Positions 41,708 to 52,729 of a stretch of 64,000 nt of DNA are shown here, piece by piece. A program made the position numbers and the translations under genes. The notes under the pieces are model-generated. The model did not search any database. It had not been told where the DNA came from and saw only the letters and a program-made list of their open reading frames with translations. Within the stretch, counting starts at the first letter, position 1; every line of letters starts with the position of its first letter. Source of the DNA: Arion vulgaris (taxonomy: Eukaryota; Mollusca; Gastropoda; Stylommatophora; Arionidae); NCBI GenBank assembly GCA_020796225.1, contig CM036756.1, forward strand, positions 66,585,152 to 66,649,151. Reading direction: 5' to 3'.

Positions 41708-42745
41708 CTTCTTCTTCTGTGTTCTCACTAGATTGAGATTTCGGATTCTCTAATAAAGGCAACCTTCTGACTAAGATTATCAGCCACGCCATACAGTTTG
41801 TCTTCTGCGTTCTCACTAGATTGAGATTTCGGATTCTCTAATAAAGGCAACCTTCTGACTAAGATTATCAGCCAGCCTACAGTTTGTCTTCTGCGTTCTC
41901 ACTAGATTGAGATTTCGGATTCTCTTATAAAAGCAACCTTCTGACTAAGATTATCAGCCACGCCATACAGTTTGTCTTCTGCGTCTCACTAGATTGAGAT
42001 TTCGGATTCTTTATAAGCAACCTTCTGACTAAGATTATCAGTCACGCACATACAGTTTGTCTTCTGCGTTCTCACTAGATTGGGATTTCGGATTCTCTAA
42101 TAAAGGCAGCCATCTGCCTCAGATTATCAGCCACGTCATACAGTTTGTCTTCTGCGTTCTCACTAGATTGAGATTTCGGATTCTCTTATAAAAGCAACCT
42201 TCTGCCTAAGATTATCAGCCACGCCATACAGTTTGTCTTCTGCGTTCTCACTAGATTGAGATTTCGGATTCTCTAATAAAGGCAACCTTCTGACTAAGAT
42301 TATCAGCCACGCCATACAGTTTGTCTTCTGCGTTCTCACTAGATTGAGATTTCGGATTCTCTAATAAAGGCAACCTTCTGCCTAAGATTATCAGCCACGC
42401 CATACAGTTTGTCTTCTGCGTTCTCACTAGACTGGGATTTCGGATTCTCTAATAAAGGCAGCCGTCTGCCACAGATTATCAGCCACGCCATACAGTTTGT
42501 CTTCTGTGTTCTCACTAGACTGGGATTTCGGATTCTCTAATAAAGGCAGCCGTCTGCCACAGATTATCAGCCACGCCATACAGTTTGTCTTCTGCGTTCT
42601 CACTAGATTGAGATTTCGGATTCTCTAATAAAGGCAACCTTCTGACTAAGATTATCAGCCACGCCATACAGTTTGTCTTCTGCGTTCTCACTAGATTGAG
42701 ATTTCGGATTCTCTAATAAAGGCAACCTTCTGCCTAAGATTATAA
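41708..42745 (-). repeat. 88-bp satellite made of LINE 3' ends, 12 copies
   Basis: ACTAGATTGAGATTTCGG landmarks lie at 41727, 41815, 41901, 41988, 42074, 42162, 42250, 42338, 42426, 42514, 42602 and 42690, so the unit is 86-88 bp. On the minus strand each unit encodes DKLYGVADNL...IRESEI and a stop, the C-terminal codons of a LINE. The left edge begins with the inverse of a (GAA)n tail (ATTCTTCTTCTTCTG); the right edge stops inside a unit with no LINE body attached. Confidence 0.95.
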
Positions 42746-42788
42746 TCATGTAAGTTATGTAAGATATATAGAAATATATAGTTATTGG

Positions 42789-42953
42789 TAGTGGCGGCTC
42801 GCGATAATTTTTGTTGGTGGGGCCAGACATTTTTTTCTAGATAAATCATGGTTTTTTATTGCTATATTTTAATTTATAAAATACTAAATACACGTTACAC
42901 ATTATTTTTGGTGGGACCTGGCCTCACTGGCCCTTAATGACGAGCCGCCACTG
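42789..42953 (+). mobile_element. hAT-like MITE, 165 bp
   Basis: Left terminus TAGTGGCGGCTCGC, right terminus CGAGCCGCCACTG. The interior matches 33317-33480 and 57287-57452 (TGTTGGTGGGGCCAGAC, CACGTTACACATTATTTTTG). No clear 8-bp flanking duplication in this copy. Confidence 0.85.
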
Positions 42954-43019
42954 AATAATTTATTACATTGCAACAATAACTGACATCGATTAATATTGAC
43001 AAGGAAGTTAGAGACACAA

Positions 43020-43165
43020 TAGAGAAATAGCTTGATCACGTTACAAGAATGATGTATCGTCTAACACAGAGAACAACATAGAGAAAATATAATGAATACA
43101 TGGCAAGAAGAAGACCACGCAAAAGATGGAGTGATGGCATCAAGAACCTTAGACTTCCTATACGG
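43020..43165 (+). mobile_element. LINE C-terminal fragment
   Basis: The plus strand contains DHVTRMMYRLTQRTT followed by ARRRPRKRWSDGIKNL, the basic C-terminal motif of the endonuclease-RT LINEs. Short and broken. Confidence 0.65.
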
Positions 43166-43344
43166 CAGACATATTTTCATTTTAGAGACGTTATGTATTT
43201 ATGTCTAACTGCCGTAAAGGAAGTCTGAAATAATTCGCTTCTGTTGTATCCGTTGCTTGATAAAGATATTTTAGTCGAAACATTGCTGTATATTGCTTGT
43301 ACTTTGTAAATCCACAGGACTTTGTTGTTACGTATTTCGTCATT

Positions 43345-46300
43345 GCTACATAGTTTTTCTTCAGTCTTCCCTTATATACATAGTTTTACTGCAGTCTTCC
43401 CTTATGTACATAGTTTTACTGCAGTCTTCCCTTATGTACATAGTTTTACTGCAGTCTTCCCTTATATGGATACTTTTACTGCAATCTTCCCTTATATACA
43501 TAGTTTTACTTCAGTCTTCCCTTATGTACATAGTTTTACTGCAGTCTTCCCTTATGTACATAGTTTTACTGCAGTCTTCCCTTATATACATAGTTTTACT
43601 GCAGTCTTCCCTTATTTACATAGTTTTACTGCAGTCTTCCCTTATATACATAGTTTTACTGCAGTCTTCCCTTATGTAAATAGTTTTACTGCAGTCTTCC
43701 CTTATGTACATAGTTTTACTGCAGTCTTCCCTTATATACATAGTTTTACTGCAGTCTTCCCTTATTTACATAGTTTTACTGCAGTCTTCCCTTATATACA
43801 TAGTTTTACTGCAGTCTTCCTTATATACATAGTTTTACTGCAATCTTCCTTATTTACATAGTTTTACTGCAGTCTTCCTATATACATAGTTTTACTGCAG
43901 TCTTCCCTTATATACATAGTTTTACTGCAATCTTCCCTTATTTACATAGTTTTACTGCAGTCTTCCCTTATATACATAGTTTTTCTTCATTCTTCCCTAA
44001 TTTACATAGTTTTTCTTCAGTCTTCCCTTATTTACATAGTTTTTCTTCATTCTTCCCTAATTTACATAGTTTTTCTTCAGTCTTCCCTAATTTACATAGT
44101 TTTTCTTCAGTCTTCCCTTATTTACATAGTTTTTCTTCATTCTTCCCTAATTTACATAGTTTTTCTTCAGTCTTCCCTTATTTACATAGTTTTTCTTCAT
44201 TCTTCCCTAATTTACATAGTTTTTCTTCAGTCTTCCCTTATTTACATAGTTTTTCTTCAGTCTTCCCTAATTTACATAGTTTTCTTCAGTCTTCCCATAA
44301 TACATAGTTTACTGCAGTCTTCCCTTATATACATAGTTTTACTGCAATCTTTCCTAATTTACATAGTTTTTCTTCAGTCTTCCCTATATACATAGTTTTG
44401 CTCAGTCTTCCTTATATACATAGTTTTTACTGCAATCTTCACTTATATGGATATTTTTTTCAGTCTTCCCTTATTTACATAGTTTTTCTTCATTCTTCCC
44501 TTATTTACATAGTTTTTCTTCAGTCTTCCCTTATTTACATAGTTTTTCTTCAGTCTTCCCTAATTTACATAGTTTTCTCATTCTTCCTAATTTACATAGT
44601 TTTTCTTCAGTCTTTCCTTATATACATAGTTTTACTGCAGTCTTCCCTTATATCATAGTTTTACTGCAATCTTCCTTATATGGATAGTTTTCTTCAGTCT
44701 TCCTTATATGGATAATTTTACTGCAGTCTTCCTTATATAATAGTTTTACTCAGTCTTTGTTACTGTATTTCGCCATTGCTACATAGTTTTCTTCAGTCTT
44801 CCTTATATACATAGTTTTTCTGAGTCTTCCTTATATACATAGTTTTTCTTCAGTCTTCCCTTATATACATAGTTTTTCTTCAGTCTTCCTTATATACATA
44901 GTTTTTCTAAGTCTTCCTTATATGCATAGTTTTCTCAGTCTTCCTTATTTTGATTAATTTTACTGCAGTTTCCCTTATGTACATAGTTTTTCTTCATTCT
45001 TCCCTATTTGCATAATTTTACTGCAGTCTTCCCATATATACATAGTTTTACTTCATCTTCCCTATATACATAGTTTTATTTCAGTCTTCCTATATACATA
45101 GTTTTCTGCAGTTTCCTTATATACATAGTTTTACTTCAGTCTTCCCTTATATACATAGTTTTACTGCAGTCTTCCCTTATATATAGTTTTACTGCAGTCT
45201 TCCTTATTACATAGTTTTTTTCAGTCTTCCCTTATTTACATAGTTTCAGTCTTCCCTATATATACATAGTTTTCTGCAGTCTTCCTATATACATAGTTTC
45301 ATCTTCCTTATATACATAGTTTTACTTCAGTCTTCCCTTATATACATAGTTTTACTTCAGTCTTCCCTTATATACATAGTTTTACTGCATCTTCCTTATA
45401 TGCATAAGTTTTATTTCAGTCTTCCCTTATATACATAGTTTTACTGCAGTCTTCCTTATATACATAGTTTTACTGAGTTTTCCTTATATACATAGTTTTA
45501 CTTCAGTCTTCCCTTATATAATAGTTTTACTGCAGTCTTCCTTATACATGTTTCTGCAGTCTTCTATGCTACATAGTTTTACTCAGTCTTCCTTATATAC
45601 ATAGTTTGCAGTCTTCCTTATATACATAGTTTTCTGCAATCTTCCCTTATATACATATTTTTGCAGTCTTCCCTTATATACATAGTTTTACTGCAGTCTT
45701 CCTTATATACATAGTTTGCAGTCTTCCCTTATATTGATAGATTTTACTGCAGTCTTCCCTTATTACATAGTTTGCAGTCTTCCTTATATACATAGTTTTA
45801 CTGCAGTCTTCCCTATATACATAGTTTGGTAGTCTTCCCTTATATACATAGTTTTACTGCAGTCTTCCCTTATATACATAGTTTGCAGTCTTCCTTATAT
45901 ACATAGTTTTACTCAGTCTTCCCTTATATACATAGTTTGCAGTCTTCCTTATATACATAGTTTTACTGCAGTCTTCCCTTATATACATAGTTTTACTGCA
46001 GTCTTCCTTATATACATAGTTTTATTTCAGTCTTCCTTATATACATAGTTTTACTGCAGTCTTCCTTATATACATAGTTTTACTGCAGTTTTCCTTATAT
46101 ACATAGTTTTACTGCAGTCTTCCTTATATACATAGTTTACTGCAGTCTTCCTTATATACATAGTTTTACTGCAGTCTTCCTTATATACATAGTTTTACTG
46201 CAGTCTTCCCTTATATACATAGTTTTCAGTCTTCCCTTATATACATAGTTTTACTTCAGTCTTCCTTATATACATAGTTTCGCAGTCTTCCTTATATACA

Positions 46301-46900
46301 TAGTTTTACTGCAGTCTTCCTTATATACATAGTTTTGCAGTCTTCCTTATATACATAGTTTTATTTCAGTCTTCCCTTATATACATAGTTTTACTGCAGT
46401 CTTCCCTTATATACATAGTTTCTGCAGTTTCCCTTATATAATAGTTTTACTTCAGTCTTCCTTATATACATAGTTTACTGCAGTCTTCCCTATATACATA
46501 GTTTTACTGCAGTCTTCCTTATATACATAGTTTTACTCAGTCTTCCTTATATACATAGTTTTCAGTCTTCCTTATATACATAGTTTTACTGCAGTCTTCC
46601 TTATATACATAGTTTGCAGTCTTCCCTATATACATAGTTTTACTGCAGTCTTCCCTTATATACATAGTTTTACTGCAGTCTTCCCTTATATACATAGTTT
46701 TATTTCAGTCTTCCCTTATATACATAGTTTTACTGCAGTTTTCCCTTATATACATAGTTTTACTTCAGTCTTCCCTTATATACATAGTTTTACTGCAGTC
46801 TTCCCTTATATACATAGTTTTACTGCAGTCTTCCCTTATATACATAGTTTTACTCCAGTCTTCCCTTATATACATAGTTTTTCTTCAGTCTTCCCTTATA
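43345..46900. repeat. 30-bp minisatellite, about 118 copies
   Basis: Unit CATAGTTTTACTGCAGTCTT CCCTTATATA, with a variant block TTTTTCTTCATTCTTCCCTAATTTA concentrated at 43975-44290 and 44460-44610. Periodicity is exact at the left end and again at 46620-46890. The middle has many units of 24-29 bp. Most units carry a CTGCAG palindrome. The open frames at 43293-43861 come from the 30-bp period. Confidence 0.97.
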
Positions 46901-48009
46901 TCAAGAAATTAATACCAACTTTACAAAGTATATTGGACAAGAAGCCCGAAGATCTTTACATCTCCCCCTCCTCCTCCTCTCCTCTCCAACACATCACTGA
47001 TGTACAATGAAAGTAGTGAACAAGAAGACGATCCAGTTTAGAAGCAAGATGCACTCCACCTTCCTTCCCTATTTCCCAATTTTTTTCTAAAGGGCTTCCT
47101 CAAACATAAGTTCTGGCTCCGTTCCTTCTCACAATTTTCCATCATCATCATCATGTTCTAGATTCTTTGTTGTCATCAGACAAGAAAATACAAGCTAAAC
47201 ATCAAGTGCAAATGTATATTGAACAAGAAACATCACATAAATATTGTGTTCCACGTCACATTTTCTGCTTCTGATGGATACCACTTGACCTTTGACACCA
47301 AGTTCACATTTTCTCCCATATTTAAAGATTAACTGCCAGACTTTCGCTAGAAGTATTAGCAAATATTGTCCCAAGCGCCAGATTTGCGTTAATGATATCT
47401 AAATATGTGCGTGTAAAATGTTTGCAAATGAATCGATTCCTCGTCAAACACGAGCAGTTGATTGACAAATGAGTAATACACTGCACGTTAATATCACCAG
47501 GACTCACTTCTTTCTCATGCTTTTTGTCCCTTGGTGCCAGAGAAAAGCGATTGCAAAAGATTTGTTCACTCAATAACGAGTTCTTAGTGTCTGCACCAAA
47601 GCTGTTGAAAACAAATTTTGGCTTTGAAAGTCCAAACTGTCACGTCTCAAGAACACTGCAAAGTGATATTAGGTTTTTTTGGGGGTTCTCATCTTGTCCC
47701 CTGCAGGCTACATCTCTCTTGCGTACAATACCTCTTATGAAAGTTGTGACATCGATTTCTTTCATGTTTCTTACGAATGCGTGTCTAGTTTGCAACTATT
47801 CGACAGGGGCCACGGTCAGATTCTGGCCTCTTGAAGGGGCATGTTCAGTTTGCATTCTGTAGATCAAACACTGTTCAGAGACGTTTTTGTGAGTGTATGA
47901 AAGATAGTGAACAGATGCTGTCTGTAGATAGAACAACAATAAATGACAAGTATGCATATGTTACTTGATGGAATAACAATTCGAAAAACTTAATGGAGTC
48001 ATAAAGTTG
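46901..48009. other. Unassigned spacer
   Basis: The most gene-like unassigned stretch by complexity, but open frames (83 codons minus, 112 codons plus around 47320-47860) lack any domain I recognise and have no clear splice pattern. I do not call an exon. Confidence 0.4.
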
Positions 48010-48295
48010 GCACAGAACCTTGCTTGAATTACATTGAGAAACAAAGAATGAAGTGGTTTGGCCACTTGATAAGAATGTATCCAAACTCCACAGTACATAT
48101 AGTCTTCTACAACAGAACACCAGGAGAGAAGTCGAGAGGAAGACCACGAAAAAGATGGTTAGATAACATAGCAGAATCCTTTAATAGAGCAAAAATAATA
48201 ATCACACAAGCCACCAGAACACCCCAAGACAAAAACAGAAAACCACGACAATGAGCAATAACTCGGTAGCATTTTGTGACGACAAAACAAGAAGA
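48010..48295 (+). mobile_element. LINE C-terminal relic (KWFGH family), best copy
   Basis: A 76-codon frame reads NYIEKQRMKWFGHLIRMYPN, then PGEKSRGRPRKRWLDNIAES, FNRAKIIITQATRTPQDKNR and KPRQ, followed by a stop. The 3' end, AATAACTCGGTAGCATTTTG, TGACGACAAAACAAGAAGAAG, is the family's tail. Other copies: 3495, 10196, 21680 and 22755. Confidence 0.82.
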
Positions 48296-48344
48296 AGAAT
48301 GGAGCCATATTTAAAACGGTGTCTTCATCTCCACTGAAAACTGT

Positions 48345-48620
48345 GTGCATCAATATTTGTGCAAGCTAGCTGTATTCTAAATGCAGAAACTAGCCGCAGC
48401 TATATTTGTGCTAGCTATCTGTATTCTCAATGTAGAATCTAGCCGCAGCTATAAATGAATAAACGATCTGTAGAATTAATTAGCTGTATTTCCAATTCAG
48501 GACAAATCAACAACGATTTGAACAAGCTAGTTTTGTTCTCAATGCAAGACCTCGCATTAACTATTAAAGAACAAACTAGCTGTAGAGTTAGCTAGCTGTA
48601 TTTCAAGACTGCCGGAATAT
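48345..48620. repeat. Degenerate repeat, about 65 bp, 4 copies
   Basis: GCTAGCTGTATTCTAAATGC, GCTATCTGTATTCTCAATGT and later GCTAGTTTTGTTCTCAATGC variants recur with GTAGAATTAATTAGCTG-type phrases. Heavily diverged. Confidence 0.6.
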
Positions 48621-49645
48621 GATATACTGAGACAAACTCACTGACCTATTGAAACAACACTGGAAAGAAAACTACACATACCTCTGTGTGAGCTACACAA
48701 GGCAGTGAAGCTTAAACAAGAGACAACATATAATATACAGACACTATTACAGTGAAAGAAAAAGAATGAAAGAGCTATTTATTAATATGTTTGCTAGGCT
48801 TGGTGTTTCCCATGATTTATTTGAGTTTTCTCCCGCCAAGTCATAAACAGATGGAAACAGAAAAAAAACACGAAACATTATAATTCTAAAGTAGAAACAA
48901 GTGTAACATATTGCTATTAATAATATTAAGCTTGCACTTGCAGAATAAAAGAACAATATTATTTAAGAAAGAAAAGTCCACATTACAATTACTTAGAAGT
49001 AGCGACTTGTTTAAGCAGCTGTTGGATTATGGAGGGAGTTGTTTGCTTTCAAAATGATACAATCACAAGACAGTTTTGATGAGATATAGTCTGTGTTCTG
49101 GGGATTTGAGCTCAGTGAATAATATACACATTCCTTATTCGCATGCGTCAGTACCACCCCAATTACGATTTTTTCGCCTCGGGGCAACTAGCTCACACTT
49201 GCCCGGACAGGACAAGACGGACAAACACGTGCCGCAAAGACCAAATTTGTTCTGGAGTTGAATGCGCGCGCACACAACGTGCTCATTTCCTGGGGAGATT
49301 GTCTGGTCTCTATGGACTTCAGGCACGAGAACCCCAATGATCGTTGTAAAAACTTCTTCGTTTTCAGCAAATATTGCGGAGAAATAGAGGGAGACAAATC
49401 TGCAGATGCACGCTCCTGGCTAGAGAATTCCATCTTAAGAAAACAGAAATGAGTGCCGAAAGTCCATCGTATTTTCATGACAGCCACAGTCTACAGTCAG
49501 ATTAGTTTGAATGTTTGGGGTATAAAAATACAACAGAAAGTTGGATGAAATGAAATGATAACATGTGTGTGTATGTATGTGGCGTCAAAGATTGCATTTA
49601 TATAGATCTTAATTAACAGACGAATGAAAATACTTACTTATTTAT
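48621..49645. other. Unassigned stretch with a GC-richer island
   Basis: Most is AT-rich spacer. From about 49135 to 49450 composition changes (TTCGCCTCGGGGCAACTAGC, GAATGCGCGCGCACACAACG, GCACGCTCCTGGCTAG). Overlapping open frames of 61-99 codons on both strands occur there, none with a known domain. Confidence 0.4.
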
Positions 49646-49740
49646 TTATTTCTCTCCGCTGCTCATAGAGCATAGGGCCTCAACAGTTGTTCATCACTCT
49701 TCTCGGTCTCTGGTTGCTTTCTTTATGGTCTCCCAGGATA
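49646..49740 (-). mobile_element. LINE 3' fragment next to its array
   Basis: CTCCGCTGCTCATAGAGCAT, CTCGGTCTCTGGTTGCTTTC and TTTATGGTCTCCCAGGATAG match 38045-38130. This is the unexpanded LINE part that leads into the 46-bp array. Confidence 0.75.
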
Positions 49741-50520
49741 GTCGAGGACTCTTCAGCTCCCCAAGAATACTTTGTCTCCCAGGGTAGTCGAGCACTTTTC
49801 AGCTCCTCAAGAATACTTTGTCTCCCAGGATAGTCGAGAACTCTTCAGCTCTCCAAGAATACTTTATCTCCCAGGATAGTCGAGCACTCTTCAGCTCCCC
49901 AAGAATACTTTATCTCCCAGGATAGTCGAGAACTCTTCAGCTCTCCAAGAATACTTTATCTCCCAGGATAGTCGAGCACTCTTCAACTCCCAAGAATACT
50001 TTGTCTCCCAGGAAGTCGAGACTCTTCAGCTCCCCAAGAATACTTTGTCTCCCAGGAAAGTCGAGCACTCTTCAGCTCCCCAAGAATACTTTGTCTCCAG
50101 ATAGTGGAATAGTCAGTTATTCCAGATAGTCAGACTCTTCAGCTCCCCAAGAATACTTTGTCTCCCAGGATATAGCTCAGCTCAGATCTTTATCTCCAGA
50201 TAGTCAGCCTTCAGCTCCTCAAGAATACTTTGTCTCCCAGGATAGTCGAGCACTCTTCAACTCCCCAAGAATACTTTGTCTCCCAGGAAAGTCGAGCACT
50301 CTTCAGCTCCCCAAGAATACTTGTTCCGATATAGCACTTCACTCCCAAGAATACTTTGTCTCCCAGGAAGTCGAGCACTCTTCAGCTCCCAAGAATACTT
50401 GTCTCCCAGGATAGTCGAGAACTCTTCAGCTTCCCAAGAATACTTTGTTCAATCCCCAGGAATAGTTCCGAAGGAAATCTTCAGCTCCCCAAGAATACTT
50501 TGTCTCCAAGTCTGTTTAAG
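49725..50520. repeat. 46-bp tandem array derived from LINE sequence, about 17 copies
   Basis: Unit TCGAGCACTCTTCAGCTCCC CAAGAATACTTTGTCTCCCAGGATAG, 46 bp (for example CGAG starts at 49881 and 49927). The left unit joins the LINE fragment seamlessly. The region 50095-50350 is scrambled, with partial units. Confidence 0.93.
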
Positions 50521-50629
50521 GCGTACTATTTTTCGTTTTGCGGGTTCTACTCAAGTGCCTGTCCTGTGACACTCGACCGAGTCCTTCGCAGGGCATGCAG
50601 GACCCATCGAAAAAAGTTTATATTTTTTT

Positions 50630-51065
50630 ATTCAATTATTCATCATCGATTGAATTCTTGCTCTTCTGTCCAAGCTATGGTTGTATCTGCATGTGTTTGT
50701 AAGTTGTTGTTTTATTTCGTATAAAGTGTTCCATTTATCAGACCTTGGAGGAAGAAAGATCTTCATAAACGTCATCCAGCGCTTGGCACTGAAGAGATGG
50801 TGGTGAACTGTTTCATGATGATGTGCACACAGCTGACACTCTGGAGTGCGTTGTGATTGAATTCTGTTCATTTGATTATTAACTGGCATGTATTTGGTTC
50901 CGAGTTTGAAAATGGTGCTCTAATCTCTCTTTGTAAGATAGCTGATGTTGTCATTGGAGCTTGGGTTGACCATGTGTTTGTAAACCTCTTTTCCAGTGTC
51001 TCCCATGACCACTCTGCTCAGTCAAATTTCTTTTTTGTTGTTGCTTTTTTTTTAGAATTTGCTTT
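50630..51065 (-). mobile_element. LINE C-terminal relic
   Basis: Minus strand from about 51060: VVMGDTGKEVYKHMVNP, SYLTKRDQSTIFKL, TKYMPVNNQMNRIQ, CQLCAHHHETVHHHLFSAKR (Cys/His cluster intact), then FLPPRSDKWNTLYEIKQQL and an end at about 50632. Same family as 35458-35770, with more of the 5' side kept. Confidence 0.78.
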
Positions 51066-51285
51066 GCCGTACGAAGAGTTGTTGATGTGACTAGCTGTTC
51101 TTGTGTTGACTCCCTACGTTTTCAAAAGGTTAAATAAAGGATAGATGTAAGGTCCGATTTATGAATCATCATTCTCCTTCTCAACCCTTCGCCTGCAATG
51201 AAGCTTAGGTCCTCAACCAATGCCTTGCAGGCTCTAATAATGCGCTTTGTTGTAGCTTTTATATCTGAGTATTTTTACAGGGTGG
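51066..51285. other. Unassigned spacer
   Basis: No feature recognised. Confidence 0.35.
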
Positions 51286-51395
51286 GGTAGCTAATCCTCC
51301 GCCAAACCTCAGCTTTTGCTGTATACATCATGTGATAGGTAGTAGTGGTTCTATTCTTTACCCCGAATTCAGGAACCAGTAACCACACGGGAGTC
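51286..51395 (-). mobile_element. Decayed SINE-A 5' half
   Basis: GTGGGGTAGCTAATCCTCCG, CCAAACCTCAGC, AGTGGTTCTATTCTTTACCC and CCAGTAACCACACGGGAG are the inverse of the SINE-A 5' half. A GGGTATGGGGTAGCTA-like start also occurs at 61260-61280, so the two share a variant subfamily. Confidence 0.7.
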
Positions 51396-51810
51396 AGATT
51401 TGTATTGTCTGTCAGGTTATTCATCTTAAACTACATTTAATTGTGACGTTGCCGGTGTCATCTATTTCGGTGACTCAGTACAATATTTTTTTGTCACATA
51501 AAATAATGTGACTCCGTGCAATAATGTTTAGTCACAGCAAAGAACAATGTCCGTTTTTGGGCATGCACGATAATCTGGAATTCCAGGCCACGTGTAGCTG
51601 TCAACAACAGAGCTTAAATTTGTGGGAAATTAATTTCTTTTTCAATAGAAATAACAGAACGGAACTCATGCTTTCAACCAGATGTAAGGATGTGATAGGA
51701 ATCTCACAATTTCAATTTGTCTGTGGCAGGTTCTCGGAACATCATATTTAGAAAAATGAGGCAAAAACATATTTTCATTAAAAAATTGAAACTGGATAAT
51801 CATATGTTTA
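51396..51810. other. Unassigned spacer
   Basis: AT-rich, with no feature recognised. Confidence 0.4.
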
Positions 51811-51813
51811 TTA

Positions 51814-51935
51814 TCGTTCGAGTGGTTACCGGGGCCCAAATTTGGGGTGTAAAGAATAGAACCAATGTTACCTGCCACGCATGTCATAAGAGGCGACCGT
51901 GGAGGTTTGGCTGAAAACGGATGCATGTGTCCGCT
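51814..51935 (+). mobile_element. SINE-A 5' half
   Basis: CGAGTGGTTACCGGGGCCCA, AATTTGGGGTGTAAAGAATA, CCACGCATGTCATAAGAGGC and GGCTGAAAACGGATGCATGT. Stops abruptly at TGTCCGCTAGGG, where the next repeat starts. Confidence 0.85.
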
Positions 51936-52574
51936 AGGGAATGCTAGCCCGAAACAAATGCTTGCAGAAAACGGATGCACCAGGTCATAAGGCAGATAAC
52001 ATGAGGAATGGAATAACGGATTCTTCGGTCGCCAATCTGCCTCGGAGCTTTGCCGCGCAGTAAGAATGTCAGACCTACCTTCACGAGGGTGGCCAAAATT
52101 TATTGCGGGAAGAGGTCGGCACAAACGGGAAAGCAGAAGTAATAAGAATTATATCCCATAGAACTGCCCCCAGTATGCAGACTTGAGAAGAAAGAGGTGG
52201 CCCACTTACACTAGCGTCCAAGACAAACTGTATGACGTGGCTGATAATCTGAGGCAGACGAATGCCTGTATTAGAGAATCCGAAATCCCAATCTAGGGAG
52301 AACGCAGAAGACAAACTGTATGGCGTGGCTGGTAATCTGAGGCAGACGAATGCCTGTATTAGAGAATCCGAAATCCCAATCTAGGGAGAACGCAGAAGAC
52401 AAACTGTATGACGTGGCTGATAATCTGAGGCAGACGGATGCTTGTATTAGAGAATCCGAAATCCCAATCTAGGGAGAACGCAGAAGACAAACTGTATGAC
52501 GTGGCTGATAATCTGAGGCAGACGAATGCCTGTATTAGAGAATCCGAAATCCCAATCTAGGGAGAACGCAGAAG
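51936..52574 (+). mobile_element. LINE 3' end with 88-bp reiterated terminus
   Basis: The body (about 52140-52222) encodes NCPQYADLRRKRWPTYTSVQ, reading into DKLYDVADNLRQTNACIRES and a stop in the first 88-bp unit. This is the Cys-containing C-terminus of a LINE protein, and similar coding is at 58235-58325. Three more 88-bp units repeat those last codons and the 3' untranslated end, and the element closes with AACGCAGAAGAAGAAGAA. The 5' edge meets a truncated SINE-A. Confidence 0.85.
52223..52574 (+). repeat. 88-bp satellite, 4 units, opposite orientation to 41.7 kb
   Basis: ACAAACTGTATGACGTGGCT-type starts at 52223, 52311, 52399 and 52487, exactly 88 bases apart. The sequence is the inverse of the array at 41708-42745, with consistent differences (CCTAGATTGGGATT against ACTAGATTGAGATT). 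Confidence 0.95.
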
Positions 52575-52729
52575 AAGAAGAATATGTTTATTAACCAATC
52601 ATGTACAAATATATAACAAAATATGGTTATACAGTTATTGTACTTAATCTTCGTCTTCATATTGTTTGCTACTGCTTTCAACAACATAATGACAACTTGG
52701 AAATAAAGAAACAAAAAGGAAATAGGTTA

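Noticed and set aside
43293..43861. Tyr/Phe-rich repeated frames in the 30-bp array
   Set aside because: A period divisible by three explains the openness; the frames end where indels begin.
47320..47862. Overlapping frames of 83 and 112 codons as a host exon
   Set aside because: No domain and no splice signals that I could defend; left as unassigned.
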